13,165 nt of DNA from JAISGQ01 sp045604155 (GTDB lineage: Bacteria; Bacillota; Clostridia; Oscillospirales; Acutalibacteraceae): assembly GCA_045604155.1 (NCBI GenBank), contig JAZUNN010000062.1, forward strand, positions 1 through 13,165, written 5' to 3'. Position 1 is the first letter of the stretch. Each line of letters opens with the position of its first letter. Below, piece by piece: positions 6,374 through 12,665 of the stretch. The notes under the pieces were generated by a model. It ran no database searches and was not told where the DNA came from. It saw only the letters and a program-made list of their open reading frames with translations. Position numbers and translations under genes: made by a program.

Positions 6374-7273
6374 ATGAATTTTCTTGTTAATGTTTACTGG
6401 AATAGGATACGTAAAATGAATACGGAAAAATTCGGAAAACGCCCCGTACATGAGGGCATAACAAAGATTTCCGACATAGATTACTTCGGCGACGGGGACA
6501 AATATCATCTTCTTGACGTTTATCTGCCCGAAGGCGAAGAAAAGATGCCCACTATAATCAATATTCACGGCGGCGGCTGGGTTTATGGCGACAAGACCAA
6601 TGAGTATGCATTTCACGGCTCACGCCTTGCTTCAACGGGCTTTGCCGTTGTAAATCCAAATTACCGCCTTGCACCGAAAAATGCTCACCCTGCACAGCTT
6701 GAGGATATTTTCGCAGTGCTTCGCTGGGTGTATGAGAATGCGGAAAAATACCGCATCGACCTTGATAATATTTTTATCGAGGGCGATTCCGCAGGCGCAC
6801 AGCTTGCAGCCCTTACCGCCTGTATTCTGACAAATCCCGACCTGGGTGCAAAATACAGCTTTACTTCTCCTGTTAAAATCCGTGCACTGGGTCTTTGCTG
6901 CGGAGCGATGGATTTCGATGAAATGCTGAGCAAAAAAGGTCTTGAAGGCTGGGAATACCGCCAGATTTTAGGTGCATTTCTGGGAAAAAGAAACCCGAAA
7001 AAGAGCAAAAATTACAAGGATGTCCTTGTTTTTGAACACCTGACAGAGGCATTTCCTCCGTCATTCCTCATGTCTGTAGGTAAGGACGGACTCCATCCCC
7101 ATACTTTGAAGCTTCGTGAAATGCTCGATTCTCTGGGAGTTGAAAATCAGCTGCTTTTCTTCCCGGAAACAGAAGACCTGTGGCACTGCTTCCATCTCGA
7201 CAACGACAGACCGGAGCAATCTGAGCGTGTGCTCAATGAAAAAGCGGCTTTTTACAGAAGCTATATCAGCTGA
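6374..7273 (+). CDS. Alpha/beta hydrolase, HGGGW / GDSAG esterase type
   Basis: This is a 299-residue cytoplasmic esterase- or lipase-like enzyme with no signal peptide. The oxyanion-hole motif HGGGW (65-69), the nucleophile elbow GDSAG with Ser139 (137-141), Asp238 in SVGKDGLHPH and His271 in LWHCF make up the expected Ser-Asp-His triad. It belongs to the hormone-sensitive-lipase-like (alpha/beta-hydrolase fold 3) group, whose members cleave small acyl or acetyl esters. The ATG at 6374 has GGAGGT (6363-6368) 5 bases upstream, lying inside the end of the HAD gene. An upstream in-frame ATG at 6344 lacks a site and would overlap the HAD gene. It is the second gene of the two-gene unit; no clear terminator follows, only a weak AT-rich hairpin at 7292-7308. 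Confidence 0.9.
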   Translation: MNFLVNVYWNRIRKMNTEKFGKRPVHEGITKISDIDYFGDGDKYHLLDVYLPEGEEKMPTIINIHGGGWVYGDKTNEYAFHGSRLASTGFAVVNPNYRLAPKNAHPAQLEDIFAVLRWVYENAEKYRIDLDNIFIEGDSAGAQLAALTACILTNPDLGAKYSFTSPVKIRALGLCCGAMDFDEMLSKKGLEGWEYRQILGAFLGKRNPKKSKNYKDVLVFEHLTEAFPPSFLMSVGKDGLHPHTLKLREMLDSLGVENQLLFFPETEDLWHCFHLDNDRPEQSERVLNEKAAFYRSYIS

Positions 7274-7311
7274 ATATTGTATAAATTAGTGCAAATTCAG
7301 AAAATTTGTCT

Positions 7312-7340
7312 TTGACATTTGTTAAGAAATATGATAAGAT
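7312..7340 (+). promoter_or_regulatory. Strong promoter of the MinD-like / mgsA unit
   Basis: Consensus TTGACA (7312-7317), a 17-base spacer and TAAGAT (7335-7340), with TGA before it (extended -10). Transcription should start near 7347, giving a leader of about 34 bases before the TTG start at 7381. Confidence 0.8.
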
Positions 7341-7380
7341 ATATGGTAGTGAAGAATCTGTGCTTGACGAGGTGACGCCT

Positions 7381-8076
7381 TTGAGTGTGGTTATATGTAT
7401 CACTGCAGGCTGCGGCGGTCAGGGAAGTACATCCCTTGCTGCGTCACTTACCTGTGCCCTTGCATCCATGGGACATACCGTTGCCGCTGTAGACGCAAAA
7501 AGCGGCGAAGGTGCGCTGGATGCCATGTTCGGAACAAAGGAAACAGCGGTTTTCAACATAGGCGATGTGCTTATGAATCGCTGTGAGCTGTCCGATGCAG
7601 TGTGCAGACCCATGGAAAACGTTGTTTTTCTTGCGGCAGCAAAAAAGGCAGAGGAAGCTCCTCTTGAAGCCCTGGATCCAATCCTTTCCAAACTCGAAAA
7701 GTACGATTATATGATAATAGATATGCCGGGAGCGGAAAGCGAAAGTGCAAACAGACTTCTTTCCTGCGCCGACACAGTAATACTGTGCTGCACACCCTCA
7801 CTTCGTGAGATGGGTCGTGCCGGAGCCATGCGCCGCAGAATGCAGCGGCTGAAGGTGGATACGAGGCTTGTAATAACACTTCTTGACAGCGACAGTATGG
7901 AAGTTCCCGATCTCGATCGCTGTATTGATACCGTGAAAGCCCGTCTGCTGGGTGTTGTTCCGAAAGACAGCAGCATTTCGGGTGATGCCCTTCCGATGGA
8001 AGGCGCAGCTTTTGAAGGGGTTAAACGTATAGCCCTAAGAATCAGAGGCGAAAAAGCAGAGATTCCCAAAATGTAA
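7381..8076 (+). CDS. MinD-like P-loop protein with a degenerate nucleotide site
   Basis: The 231-residue protein starts at TTG 7381, where GAGGTG (7369-7374) lies 6 bases upstream. This start puts its motifs at the same residue numbers as E. coli MinD. The fold signature is clear: strand VICIT, a Walker A-like GCGGQGSTS (10-18), A' segment VDAKSGEGALDAMFG (37-51), Walker B YDYMIIDMPG (Asp114), and a C-terminal LLGVVPKDSSI typical of MinD. However, the signature lysine (K11) is Cys, the P-loop lysine (K16) is Ser, and the second A' aspartate (D40) is Lys. It also ends at RGEKAEIPKM without the C-terminal amphipathic membrane-targeting helix. Normal ATP hydrolysis and membrane cycling therefore look lost. 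No minC or minE is adjacent; the mgsA homologue follows 38 bases later, with no terminator between. A TadZ-like pseudo-ATPase role is an alternative. Confidence 0.8.
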   Translation: MSVVICITAGCGGQGSTSLAASLTCALASMGHTVAAVDAKSGEGALDAMFGTKETAVFNIGDVLMNRCELSDAVCRPMENVVFLAAAKKAEEAPLEALDPILSKLEKYDYMIIDMPGAESESANRLLSCADTVILCCTPSLREMGRAGAMRRRMQRLKVDTRLVITLLDSDSMEVPDLDRCIDTVKARLLGVVPKDSSISGDALPMEGAAFEGVKRIALRIRGEKAEIPKM

Positions 8077-8114
8077 TGTAAGGAAATATGACTTCTCAGG
8101 GAGGTATAAAATAT

Positions 8115-8519
8115 ATGAATATTGCTATTATTGCCCACGACGCAAAGAAAGAGCTTATGGTGCAGTTCTGTATCGCATACTGCGGTATTCTCAGCCGTCA
8201 TCGTCTTTGCGCTACAGGCACTACCGGCAAGCTTGTTCAGGAGGCAACAGGTCTTGAGATCCAGAAGTTCCTCACCGGTTCTGCCGGCGGCGGACAGCAG
8301 ATCGCAGCAAGAATCGGCTGCGATGAAATCGACCTGCTCCTTTTCTTCCGTGATCCTCTCACCGCAAAGCCCCATGAGCCCAACGACATGGATATGATCC
8401 GTCTTTGCGATATGCACAATATTCCTGTTGCAACCAACATTGCAACGGGCGAAGTTCTCATCCACGGACTTGAGCGCGGTGACCTGGATTGGCGAAATGT
8501 TGCCAGAACAGGCTATTAA
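8115..8519 (+). CDS. mgsA: Methylglyoxal synthase homologue with altered catalytic residues
   Basis: The 134-residue protein starts at ATG 8115, with GGGAGGT (8099-8105) 9 bases upstream. It aligns over nearly its whole length, without gaps through the active-site region, with E. coli MgsA, which converts dihydroxyacetone phosphate to methylglyoxal and phosphate. AHD (His8, Asp9), the phosphate-binding CATGTTGKL (32-40), RDPL (Asp80) and PHEP (His87) are conserved. The catalytic Asp71 of E. coli falls on Gly60 in GSAGGGQQ, and Asp101 falls on Asn90 in PHEPNDMD, so the key general base is absent. The protein may be a divergent clade using another residue, a regulatory or dihydroxyacetone-phosphate-binding relative, or inactive. 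It is the second gene of a unit with the MinD-like gene and ends at a clear terminator. The symbol reflects family membership, not proven activity. Confidence 0.88.
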   Translation: MNIAIIAHDAKKELMVQFCIAYCGILSRHRLCATGTTGKLVQEATGLEIQKFLTGSAGGGQQIAARIGCDEIDLLLFFRDPLTAKPHEPNDMDMIRLCDMHNIPVATNIATGEVLIHGLERGDLDWRNVARTGY

Positions 8520-8530
8520 GAGATGAAAAT

Positions 8531-8564
8531 AAAAACCGCAGTTGCAAATTGCTGCGGTTTTTTT
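8531..8564 (+). terminator. Intrinsic terminator after mgsA
   Basis: AAAAACCGCAG (8531-8541) pairs with CTGCGGTTTTT (8552-8562) around a 10-base loop, and the T-run continues to 8564. Confidence 0.92.
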
Positions 8565-8565
8565 A

Positions 8566-8594
8566 TTGACTTTTACGTGCTGAAATACTATCCT
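8566..8594 (+). promoter_or_regulatory. Possible promoter after the mgsA terminator
   Basis: TTGACT (8566-8571), a 17-base spacer and TATCCT (8589-8594). It would transcribe the 13-codon frame at 8628 and the aspS leader. The -10 is only a moderate match. Confidence 0.35.
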
Positions 8595-8627
8595 TTAAAT
8601 AGCCTGAAAAACAAGGAGCTGTGCGGT

Positions 8628-8669
8628 ATGAAGCACGATATTGATACCTACCCGTTTGGAGCGGGATAA
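8628..8669 (+). CDS. 13-codon frame with a ribosome-binding site, possible leader peptide or gene remnant
   Basis: ATG 8628 to TAA 8667-8669 would encode MKHDIDTYPFGAG, with AAGGAG (8613-8618) 9 bases upstream, which is well placed. Removing one G from the run at 8663-8665 would continue the frame as DNYKAKISFR to a stop at 8695-8697, exactly where the hairpin array begins. The frame may therefore be the start of a gene cut off by the array and then frameshifted. The wording DTYPF..DNYKA vaguely recalls the N-terminus of glycogen branching enzymes, but this is too short to trust. It could equally be a leader peptide or chance. Confidence 0.25.
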   Translation: MKHDIDTYPFGAG

Positions 8670-8670
8670 T
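8641..8670 (+). promoter_or_regulatory. Candidate promoter of aspS
   Basis: TTGATA (8641-8646), an 18-base spacer and GATAAT (8665-8670), each matching the consensus at five of six positions. A start near 8677 would place all four hairpins of 8696-8810 in a 163-base aspS leader. No better promoter is visible between the array and the ATG at 8840. Confidence 0.45.
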
Positions 8671-8695
8671 TATAAGGCAAAAATAAGTTTTAGAT

Positions 8696-8810
8696 AAAAC
8701 CTTTTTTAAAAGGTTTTTGGGAGTTAAGAGGGCAAAGCCCTCTTATTAGGAGTTTGAGGAGGAACTCCTCAACTATTCACTCCCCCTGCAATGTCCCGTT
8801 GGGACATTGC
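8696..8810. repeat. Array of four perfect tandem hairpins upstream of aspS
   Basis: Four different palindromes follow each other in 115 bases. (1) AAAACCTTTT/AAAAGGTTTT (8696-8717) is followed by T. (2) TAAGAGGGC/GCCCTCTTA (8725-8745) has an AAA loop. (3) TTGAGGAG/CTCCTCAA (8754-8772) has a GAA loop. (4) GCAATGTCCC/GGGACATTGC (8788-8810) has a GTT loop. Stems are perfect and loops are three bases in the last three. The units are not copies of one another, so this is not a CRISPR. It could be a composite interspersed repeat or a structured leader for aspS. It carries no T-box motif. Confidence 0.75.
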
Positions 8811-8839
8811 TCATTCAAAAGCAAAGGAGCTAATATAAA

Positions 8840-10618
8840 ATGGCAGAAACAATTCAGGGACTCAAAAGAACAAAATACTGCGGCGAATACCGCAGTGCAG
8901 ATATAGACAAAGTAGTTACCTGCTACGGCTGGGTACAGAAGCAGCGTGACAAGGGCTCACTTATCTTCATCGACCTGCGTGACAGAACAGGCGTTGTACA
9001 GCTCGTTTTCGATGAAAACACCGACAGAGAGGTTTTCGAGAAGGCTTCCTCCTGCCGCAGTGAGTATGTCCTCGCCGCAGTTGGCAATGTCCGTGAGCGT
9101 TCCAGCAAGAACCCCGAAATCCCCACAGGCGACATCGAGATATTTGTAACCGAGCTTCGCATTCTCAACAAGGCTCAGACACCTCCCTTTGAGATAGTTG
9201 ACGGCTGCAAGACTGCAGAGGATATCAGACTCAAGAACAGATATCTTGACCTGCGCAGACCCGAGCTGAGAGATAAGATCATTCTCCGCCACCACCTGAT
9301 GCAGGAAACCCGTTCCTATATGTCCAAAAACGGCTTCTTAGAGTTTGAAACTCCCATGATGATAAAGTCCACACCGGAGGGTGCGAGAGACTATATCGTT
9401 CCCAGCCGTGTACATAAGGGCAGCTTCTATGCACTGCCCCAGTCACCCCAGATGTACAAGCAGCTTCTTATGGTTGCAGGTATGGACAGATATTTCCAGT
9501 TAGCCCGTTGCTTCCGTGACGAAGACCTGAGAGCAGACAGACAGCCCGAATTTACACAGCTTGACATGGAAATGAGCTTTGTCGAGGTTGAGGACGTCCT
9601 CAAAATCGGTGAAGGCTACATCAAGCACGTTTACAAGAAGGTTCTGGGCAAGAACATCAAGACTCCCTTCCCCAGACTTACCTATGCAGAAGCAATGGAT
9701 CGTTTCGGCTCTGATAAGCCCGATACCCGTTTCGGCATGGAGATAGAGAATCTTACCGACATCGTTTCCGACGTTGACTTTGTAGTATTCAAGAGTGCTA
9801 TCGAAAACGGCGGCTCTGTCCGTGCAATCGTTGCAAAGAAGGCATCTGACACATACACAAGAAAAGAGATCGACCGCACCGTCGAATATGTAAAGGGCAT
9901 CGGCGCAAAGGGTCTTGCATATATCCGCTGGGCTGATGAAGCACCTAACTGCTCCTTTGCAAAATTCCTGCCCGAGGGTAAGCTTGACGAAATCATTGCA
10001 AAGCTCGGCATGGAGAAGGGCGACGTAGCATTCTTCGTAGCTGACAAGGACAGAGTTGTTCTTCCCACCCTCGGTGCTCTCCGTCTTGAGGTCGCAAAGA
10101 AGCTTGACATCATTCCTTACGATCAGGACAACTTCCTCTGGATAGTTGAATTCCCCTTCTTCGAGTACAACGACGAAACAGGCGGCTGGGATGCAATGCA
10201 TCATCCATTCACCTCTCCTCTTGATGAGTGCATTCCCTTCCTCTTTACCGATCCCGGCAAGGTAAGAGCAAAGGCATACGATATGGTTCTCAACGGAATC
10301 GAGCTGTGCAGCGGCTCTATCCGTATCACCGATCCTGAGCTTCAGGGCAAGATGTTCGAGGCTCTGGGCATGGACGACGAGAGCGTTGAGCGCAAGTTCG
10401 GCTTCCTTATCGAAGCATTCAAGTACGGTGCACCTCCTCACGGCGGACTGGGTCTTGGTATCGACAGACTCTGTATGCTGATGACAGGCGCAACATCCCT
10501 GCGTGATGTTATTGCATTCCCCAAGATCAAGGACGCATCCGAGCCTATGACTCAGGCTCCCGGCGAGGTCGACGAGGCACAGCTTGCCGAACTTGGCATT
10601 GCAATAGTAAAAGAATAA
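8840..10618 (+). CDS. aspS: Aspartyl-tRNA synthetase, bacterial type
   Basis: This 592-residue class II synthetase of normal bacterial length charges tRNA-Asp with aspartate in the cytoplasm. The N-terminal OB-fold anticodon domain (about 1-110) contains GWVQKQRDKGSLIFIDLRD. The catalytic core has QSPQ (201-204) and motif 2, with FRDEDLRADRQPEFTQLD from residue 225. The bacterial GAD insertion follows (about 290-420), and motif 3 is GLGLGIDR (536-543, Arg543). AAGGAG (8824-8829) lies 10 bases before the ATG. Codon use matches the other highly expressed genes. In many Clostridia hisS precedes aspS; here aspS stands alone behind the hairpin array. Whether it is discriminating (tRNA-Asp only) or also charges tRNA-Asn cannot be settled from this window. 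Confidence 0.99.
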   Translation: MAETIQGLKRTKYCGEYRSADIDKVVTCYGWVQKQRDKGSLIFIDLRDRTGVVQLVFDENTDREVFEKASSCRSEYVLAAVGNVRERSSKNPEIPTGDIEIFVTELRILNKAQTPPFEIVDGCKTAEDIRLKNRYLDLRRPELRDKIILRHHLMQETRSYMSKNGFLEFETPMMIKSTPEGARDYIVPSRVHKGSFYALPQSPQMYKQLLMVAGMDRYFQLARCFRDEDLRADRQPEFTQLDMEMSFVEVEDVLKIGEGYIKHVYKKVLGKNIKTPFPRLTYAEAMDRFGSDKPDTRFGMEIENLTDIVSDVDFVVFKSAIENGGSVRAIVAKKASDTYTRKEIDRTVEYVKGIGAKGLAYIRWADEAPNCSFAKFLPEGKLDEIIAKLGMEKGDVAFFVADKDRVVLPTLGALRLEVAKKLDIIPYDQDNFLWIVEFPFFEYNDETGGWDAMHHPFTSPLDECIPFLFTDPGKVRAKAYDMVLNGIELCSGSIRITDPELQGKMFEALGMDDESVERKFGFLIEAFKYGAPPHGGLGLGIDRLCMLMTGATSLRDVIAFPKIKDASEPMTQAPGEVDEAQLAELGIAIVKE

Positions 10619-10625
10619 AAACAAA

Positions 10626-10660
10626 CGCCCGAAGCATTTGCTTCGGGCGGTTTCCCTTTT
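10626..10660. terminator. Bidirectional terminator between aspS and the DUF308 gene
   Basis: CGCCCGAAGC (10626-10635) and GCTTCGGGCG (10640-10649) form a perfect 10-bp stem with an ATTT loop. On the plus strand it is followed by GTTTCCCTTTTTA. On the minus strand it is followed by TTTGTTTTTA. The two genes are convergent and share it. Confidence 0.88.
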
Positions 10661-10664
10661 TATA

Positions 10665-11300
10665 TTATGCCTTGAGCTCCTTCTGAGGCTCAGTGGGTGC
10701 ATGATCATTAAGGTTGATGGAATCCTTGGGTGCTTTTTTTACGATGAGGTGAGAGAAAAGTGCAGAGATAAGGTTCTGGGCACCGTCAAAAAGAAGAGCA
10801 ACGCCGAGTGCAATCCAGAGAGCATTGTCTGCGAATTTTGCAAAGATGAGAACACAGCCGAATGCGATGCAGAGGATTGAGCCGAGAAGAACAATCCACC
10901 AGGAATTGATCTTTGCACGCTTTGCGTTGATAGCGGTCTGAATTTTCAGCATACCGTCAACAATGAGGAATGCACCGAAGATATAGGAAAGGATTGTAGC
11001 GATTTCATCGTGGAGAACGATTATTGCAAGGCCGCCGATAGCGAGAACAACACCGATAATAACGTCGGCAGAAACGTTTTTCTCACCCTTGTTCTTTGTG
11101 AAATAGGAAATGAGCTTAAATGCGCCGTAGGCGATAAGTGCGCCGCCGAAAAGGAAAGCAAGCTTTGAACTGGTGCCGTTGGGATCAAAAATCAGCATAA
11201 GTCCCAGAAGGACAAAAATAGCGGAGATAAGAATATAGACCCATCTGGATTTCTTTATGTTCTCAATATTGATTTTGAGTTTACTTTCTTTTTTGCTCAT
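10665..11300 (-). CDS. DUF308 / HdeD-like six-helix membrane protein
   Basis: The 211-residue protein has six predicted helices (about 20-38, 47-67, 78-96, 101-120, 134-153 and 160-181), arranged as three two-helix repeats. Each repeat ends in a similar motif: GGALIAYGAFKL (52-63), GAFLIVDGMLKI (109-120) and GVALLFDGAQNL (166-177). This internal triplication is the hallmark of the DUF308 family, named HdeD in E. coli, where it protects against acid at high cell density. No acid-stress role can be claimed here. The N-terminus is lysine-rich and the polar C-terminal tail (190-211) contains no motif. GGAGG (11315-11311) lies 10 bases upstream of the ATG. Single gene with its own promoter and a shared terminator. 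Confidence 0.9.
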   Translation of the reverse strand: MSKKESKLKINIENIKKSRWVYILISAIFVLLGLMLIFDPNGTSSKLAFLFGGALIAYGAFKLISYFTKNKGEKNVSADVIIGVVLAIGGLAIIVLHDEIATILSYIFGAFLIVDGMLKIQTAINAKRAKINSWWIVLLGSILCIAFGCVLIFAKFADNALWIALGVALLFDGAQNLISALFSHLIVKKAPKDSINLNDHAPTEPQKELKA

Positions 11301-11328
11301 AATATACTATCCTCCATAATTTTTCTTC

Positions 11329-11357
11329 ATTTTACAATATCAGTTCTGATTTTTCAA
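11329..11357 (-). promoter_or_regulatory. Promoter of the DUF308 gene
   Basis: On the minus strand, TTGAAA (11357-11352), a 17-base spacer and TAAAAT (11334-11329), giving a leader of about 23 bases that contains the GGAGG site. Confidence 0.7.
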
Positions 11358-11408
11358 TAGCGGCAGATAAAAAAGATGGATTTGCAAATGTGCATTTTTA
11401 TAACCTTG

Positions 11409-11437
11409 TTGACAATGATGGCTTTGTGATGTAATAT
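11409..11437 (+). promoter_or_regulatory. Promoter of the zinc-ribbon membrane protein gene
   Basis: Consensus TTGACA (11409-11414), a 17-base spacer and TAATAT (11432-11437). Transcription starts near 11444, which rules out the in-frame ATG at 11442 as the initiation codon. Confidence 0.75.
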
Positions 11438-11468
11438 CAAAATGTATGTAAAAGGAGTGAGTATAAAT

Positions 11469-12368
11469 ATGTTTTGTCAGAAATGCGGAAAAGAGATAGG
11501 CGACGGTATGAGATTCTGCGGTAACTGCGGAGCTCCAACCACAGAAGCGGTTACAACCGAAGCTGCTGTTCCTTGTGAACAGACAATGACGCCTGTGGCT
11601 GAACAGAAGAAAAATAGTGAATTTGCGGAAAAGATAAAGACAACTGCAAAGGCAATATTTAACAAAATCAAGGGCTCACGCAAGCTGCAGATAGCTATCG
11701 GGGCAGGATTGCTTGTTTTCATTGCGCTGATAGTGCTGCTTTTCTCTACTGTATTGTGCGGTGGAGCCGGAGCTAAAAAAACTCTGGAAAAATACGTCGA
11801 AGCACAGCGAACCCTTGATAAAGAAGCAGTTGTAGAGCTCGTTCCCGATTCTCTTTTTGATTACCGAGTGAAAAAATATATGGATGGCAGATTGCAGCTC
11901 AGCAAAGAAGATGCGACTAAAAATGTCAGAGAATCATATGATGAAATTTTTCTGCTTCAATTTGACGTGCGTAGTCTTGATGAGTCCCATAGCCTCAGGG
12001 TCTGGTATGACAGAGGTTATGCAGACAAAGCCAATATAAATATCTTAAATACATATACAGCATCAGGAAAAGAGGTTCGTGAGCTCAACAGTTACATAGA
12101 AAACAAATACGGCTTTGATTTTGGAGCCACTCAGGTTGTGCTTTTTTACTATGAGCTGGACTTTATTGTCAATGGAGAAGATACTGAACCTGTTTTCCCG
12201 CAGGAAAGAACAGGTATATGTGTAAAATGCGATGGTGAATGGTGTTATCTGGATCCTTCTTACGGATTGAACTGGCAACTGTACAGTGAAAACAAGAGCA
12301 GGCCTTCAGATTCAGATGTCCAATGGGTATCAAGGTGGATATGGAGAATGGAGAATCAGGATAGATAA
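11469..12368 (+). CDS. Zinc-ribbon, single-pass membrane protein of unknown function
   Basis: The 299-residue protein starts at ATG 11469, with AAGGAG (11452-11457) 11 bases upstream. The N-terminal zinc ribbon has the paired cysteines Cys3, Cys6, Cys17 and Cys20 in MFCQKCGKEI and FCGNCGAP. A Thr/Glu-rich linker and a basic stretch (48-73) lead to one transmembrane helix (about 73-97). The remaining 200 residues should lie outside the cell. They contain a helical segment (102-150) and a beta-rich part ending in ICVKCDGEWCYLDPSYG, like the closing strands of small NTF2-like or DUF4878-type domains. Zinc ribbon, helix and external domain is a common Firmicutes layout, comparable to TcaA. Topology is inferred from the basic residues before the helix. 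The gene is single, with no obvious terminator before the rplJ promoter. Confidence 0.8.
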   Translation: MFCQKCGKEIGDGMRFCGNCGAPTTEAVTTEAAVPCEQTMTPVAEQKKNSEFAEKIKTTAKAIFNKIKGSRKLQIAIGAGLLVFIALIVLLFSTVLCGGAGAKKTLEKYVEAQRTLDKEAVVELVPDSLFDYRVKKYMDGRLQLSKEDATKNVRESYDEIFLLQFDVRSLDESHSLRVWYDRGYADKANINILNTYTASGKEVRELNSYIENKYGFDFGATQVVLFYYELDFIVNGEDTEPVFPQERTGICVKCDGEWCYLDPSYGLNWQLYSENKSRPSDSDVQWVSRWIWRMENQDR

Positions 12369-12411
12369 ATTTATATGGAAAAGCTTTGAAAAGCAATACT
12401 TGAAAAAATCC

Positions 12412-12440
12412 TTGACAAACCATTTTACTTATGATACCAT
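12412..12440 (+). promoter_or_regulatory. Promoter of the rplJ operon
   Basis: TTGACA (12412-12417), a 17-base spacer and TACCAT (12435-12440), with TGA before the -10 (extended -10). The predicted start near 12447 coincides with the first base of the leader's first hairpin. Confidence 0.8.
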
Positions 12441-12446
12441 ACTAAC

Positions 12447-12664
12447 GCTGTCCGAAGACAGCAGGTGCTGAGCTGACGCTTGCGTCACAAGCCTAACGGT
12501 GTAATGCCGCCTGCCGAGGTGATGCGTTTATCATAGCAAAGTGGTCACAGTACCACTGTGCAGTCAGATAATTTGCGCCCTGTCTTCGTTGAAGGCAGGG
12601 CTTTAATATTTTATTATCGCTTGCATTCAGACAGCACCCACAAATCTATCGGAGGTGAATCTGA
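12447..12664 (+). promoter_or_regulatory. L10 leader: autoregulatory mRNA structure of the rplJ operon
   Basis: The leader begins with hairpin GCTGTC-CGAA-GACAGC (12447-12462). It contains the stretch CGAGGTGATGCG then TTTATCATAGC (about 12515-12537), which I recognise from Firmicutes L10 leaders, and a CACAGT/ACTGTG hairpin (12546-12560). It ends in a terminator-like hairpin and then the GGAGGTG of rplJ. In the family, ribosomal protein L10 or the L10-L12 complex binds this RNA and represses its own operon. The exact pairing scheme was not computed. Confidence 0.85.
12577..12615 (+). terminator. Attenuator hairpin within the L10 leader
   Basis: GCCCTGTCTTC (12577-12587) pairs with GAAGGCAGGGC (12591-12601), including one G-T wobble, around a 3-base loop. 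It is followed by the T-rich TTTAATATTTTATT. Because it lies between promoter and rplJ, it probably acts as a regulated terminator. Confidence 0.7.
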
Positions 12665-12665
12665 A

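Noticed and set aside
7306..7380. Upstream extension of the MinD-like frame beginning at a TTG near 7306
   Set aside because: It runs through the TTGACA and -10 boxes. The TTG at 7381 has a ribosome-binding site and restores exact numbering with E. coli MinD.
7707..8465. 252-residue minus-strand frame across the MinD-like and mgsA genes
   Set aside because: It spans two well-supported plus-strand genes and the gap between them, with no start signals and no recognisable domain.
8696..8810. CRISPR array or T-box riboswitch before aspS
   Set aside because: The hairpins are unrelated to one another and there are no spacers or direct repeats. No T-box consensus or specifier stem is visible.
9500..10708. 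402-residue open frame on the minus strand opposite aspS
   Set aside because: It mirrors the biased codons of aspS, has no ribosome-binding site or promoter, and its translation is Cys-rich and resembles no family.
11442..11468. ATG at 11442 as start of the zinc-ribbon protein
   Set aside because: It coincides with the predicted transcription start and lacks a ribosome-binding site. The ATG at 11469 begins directly with the FCQKCG ribbon and follows AAGGAG.
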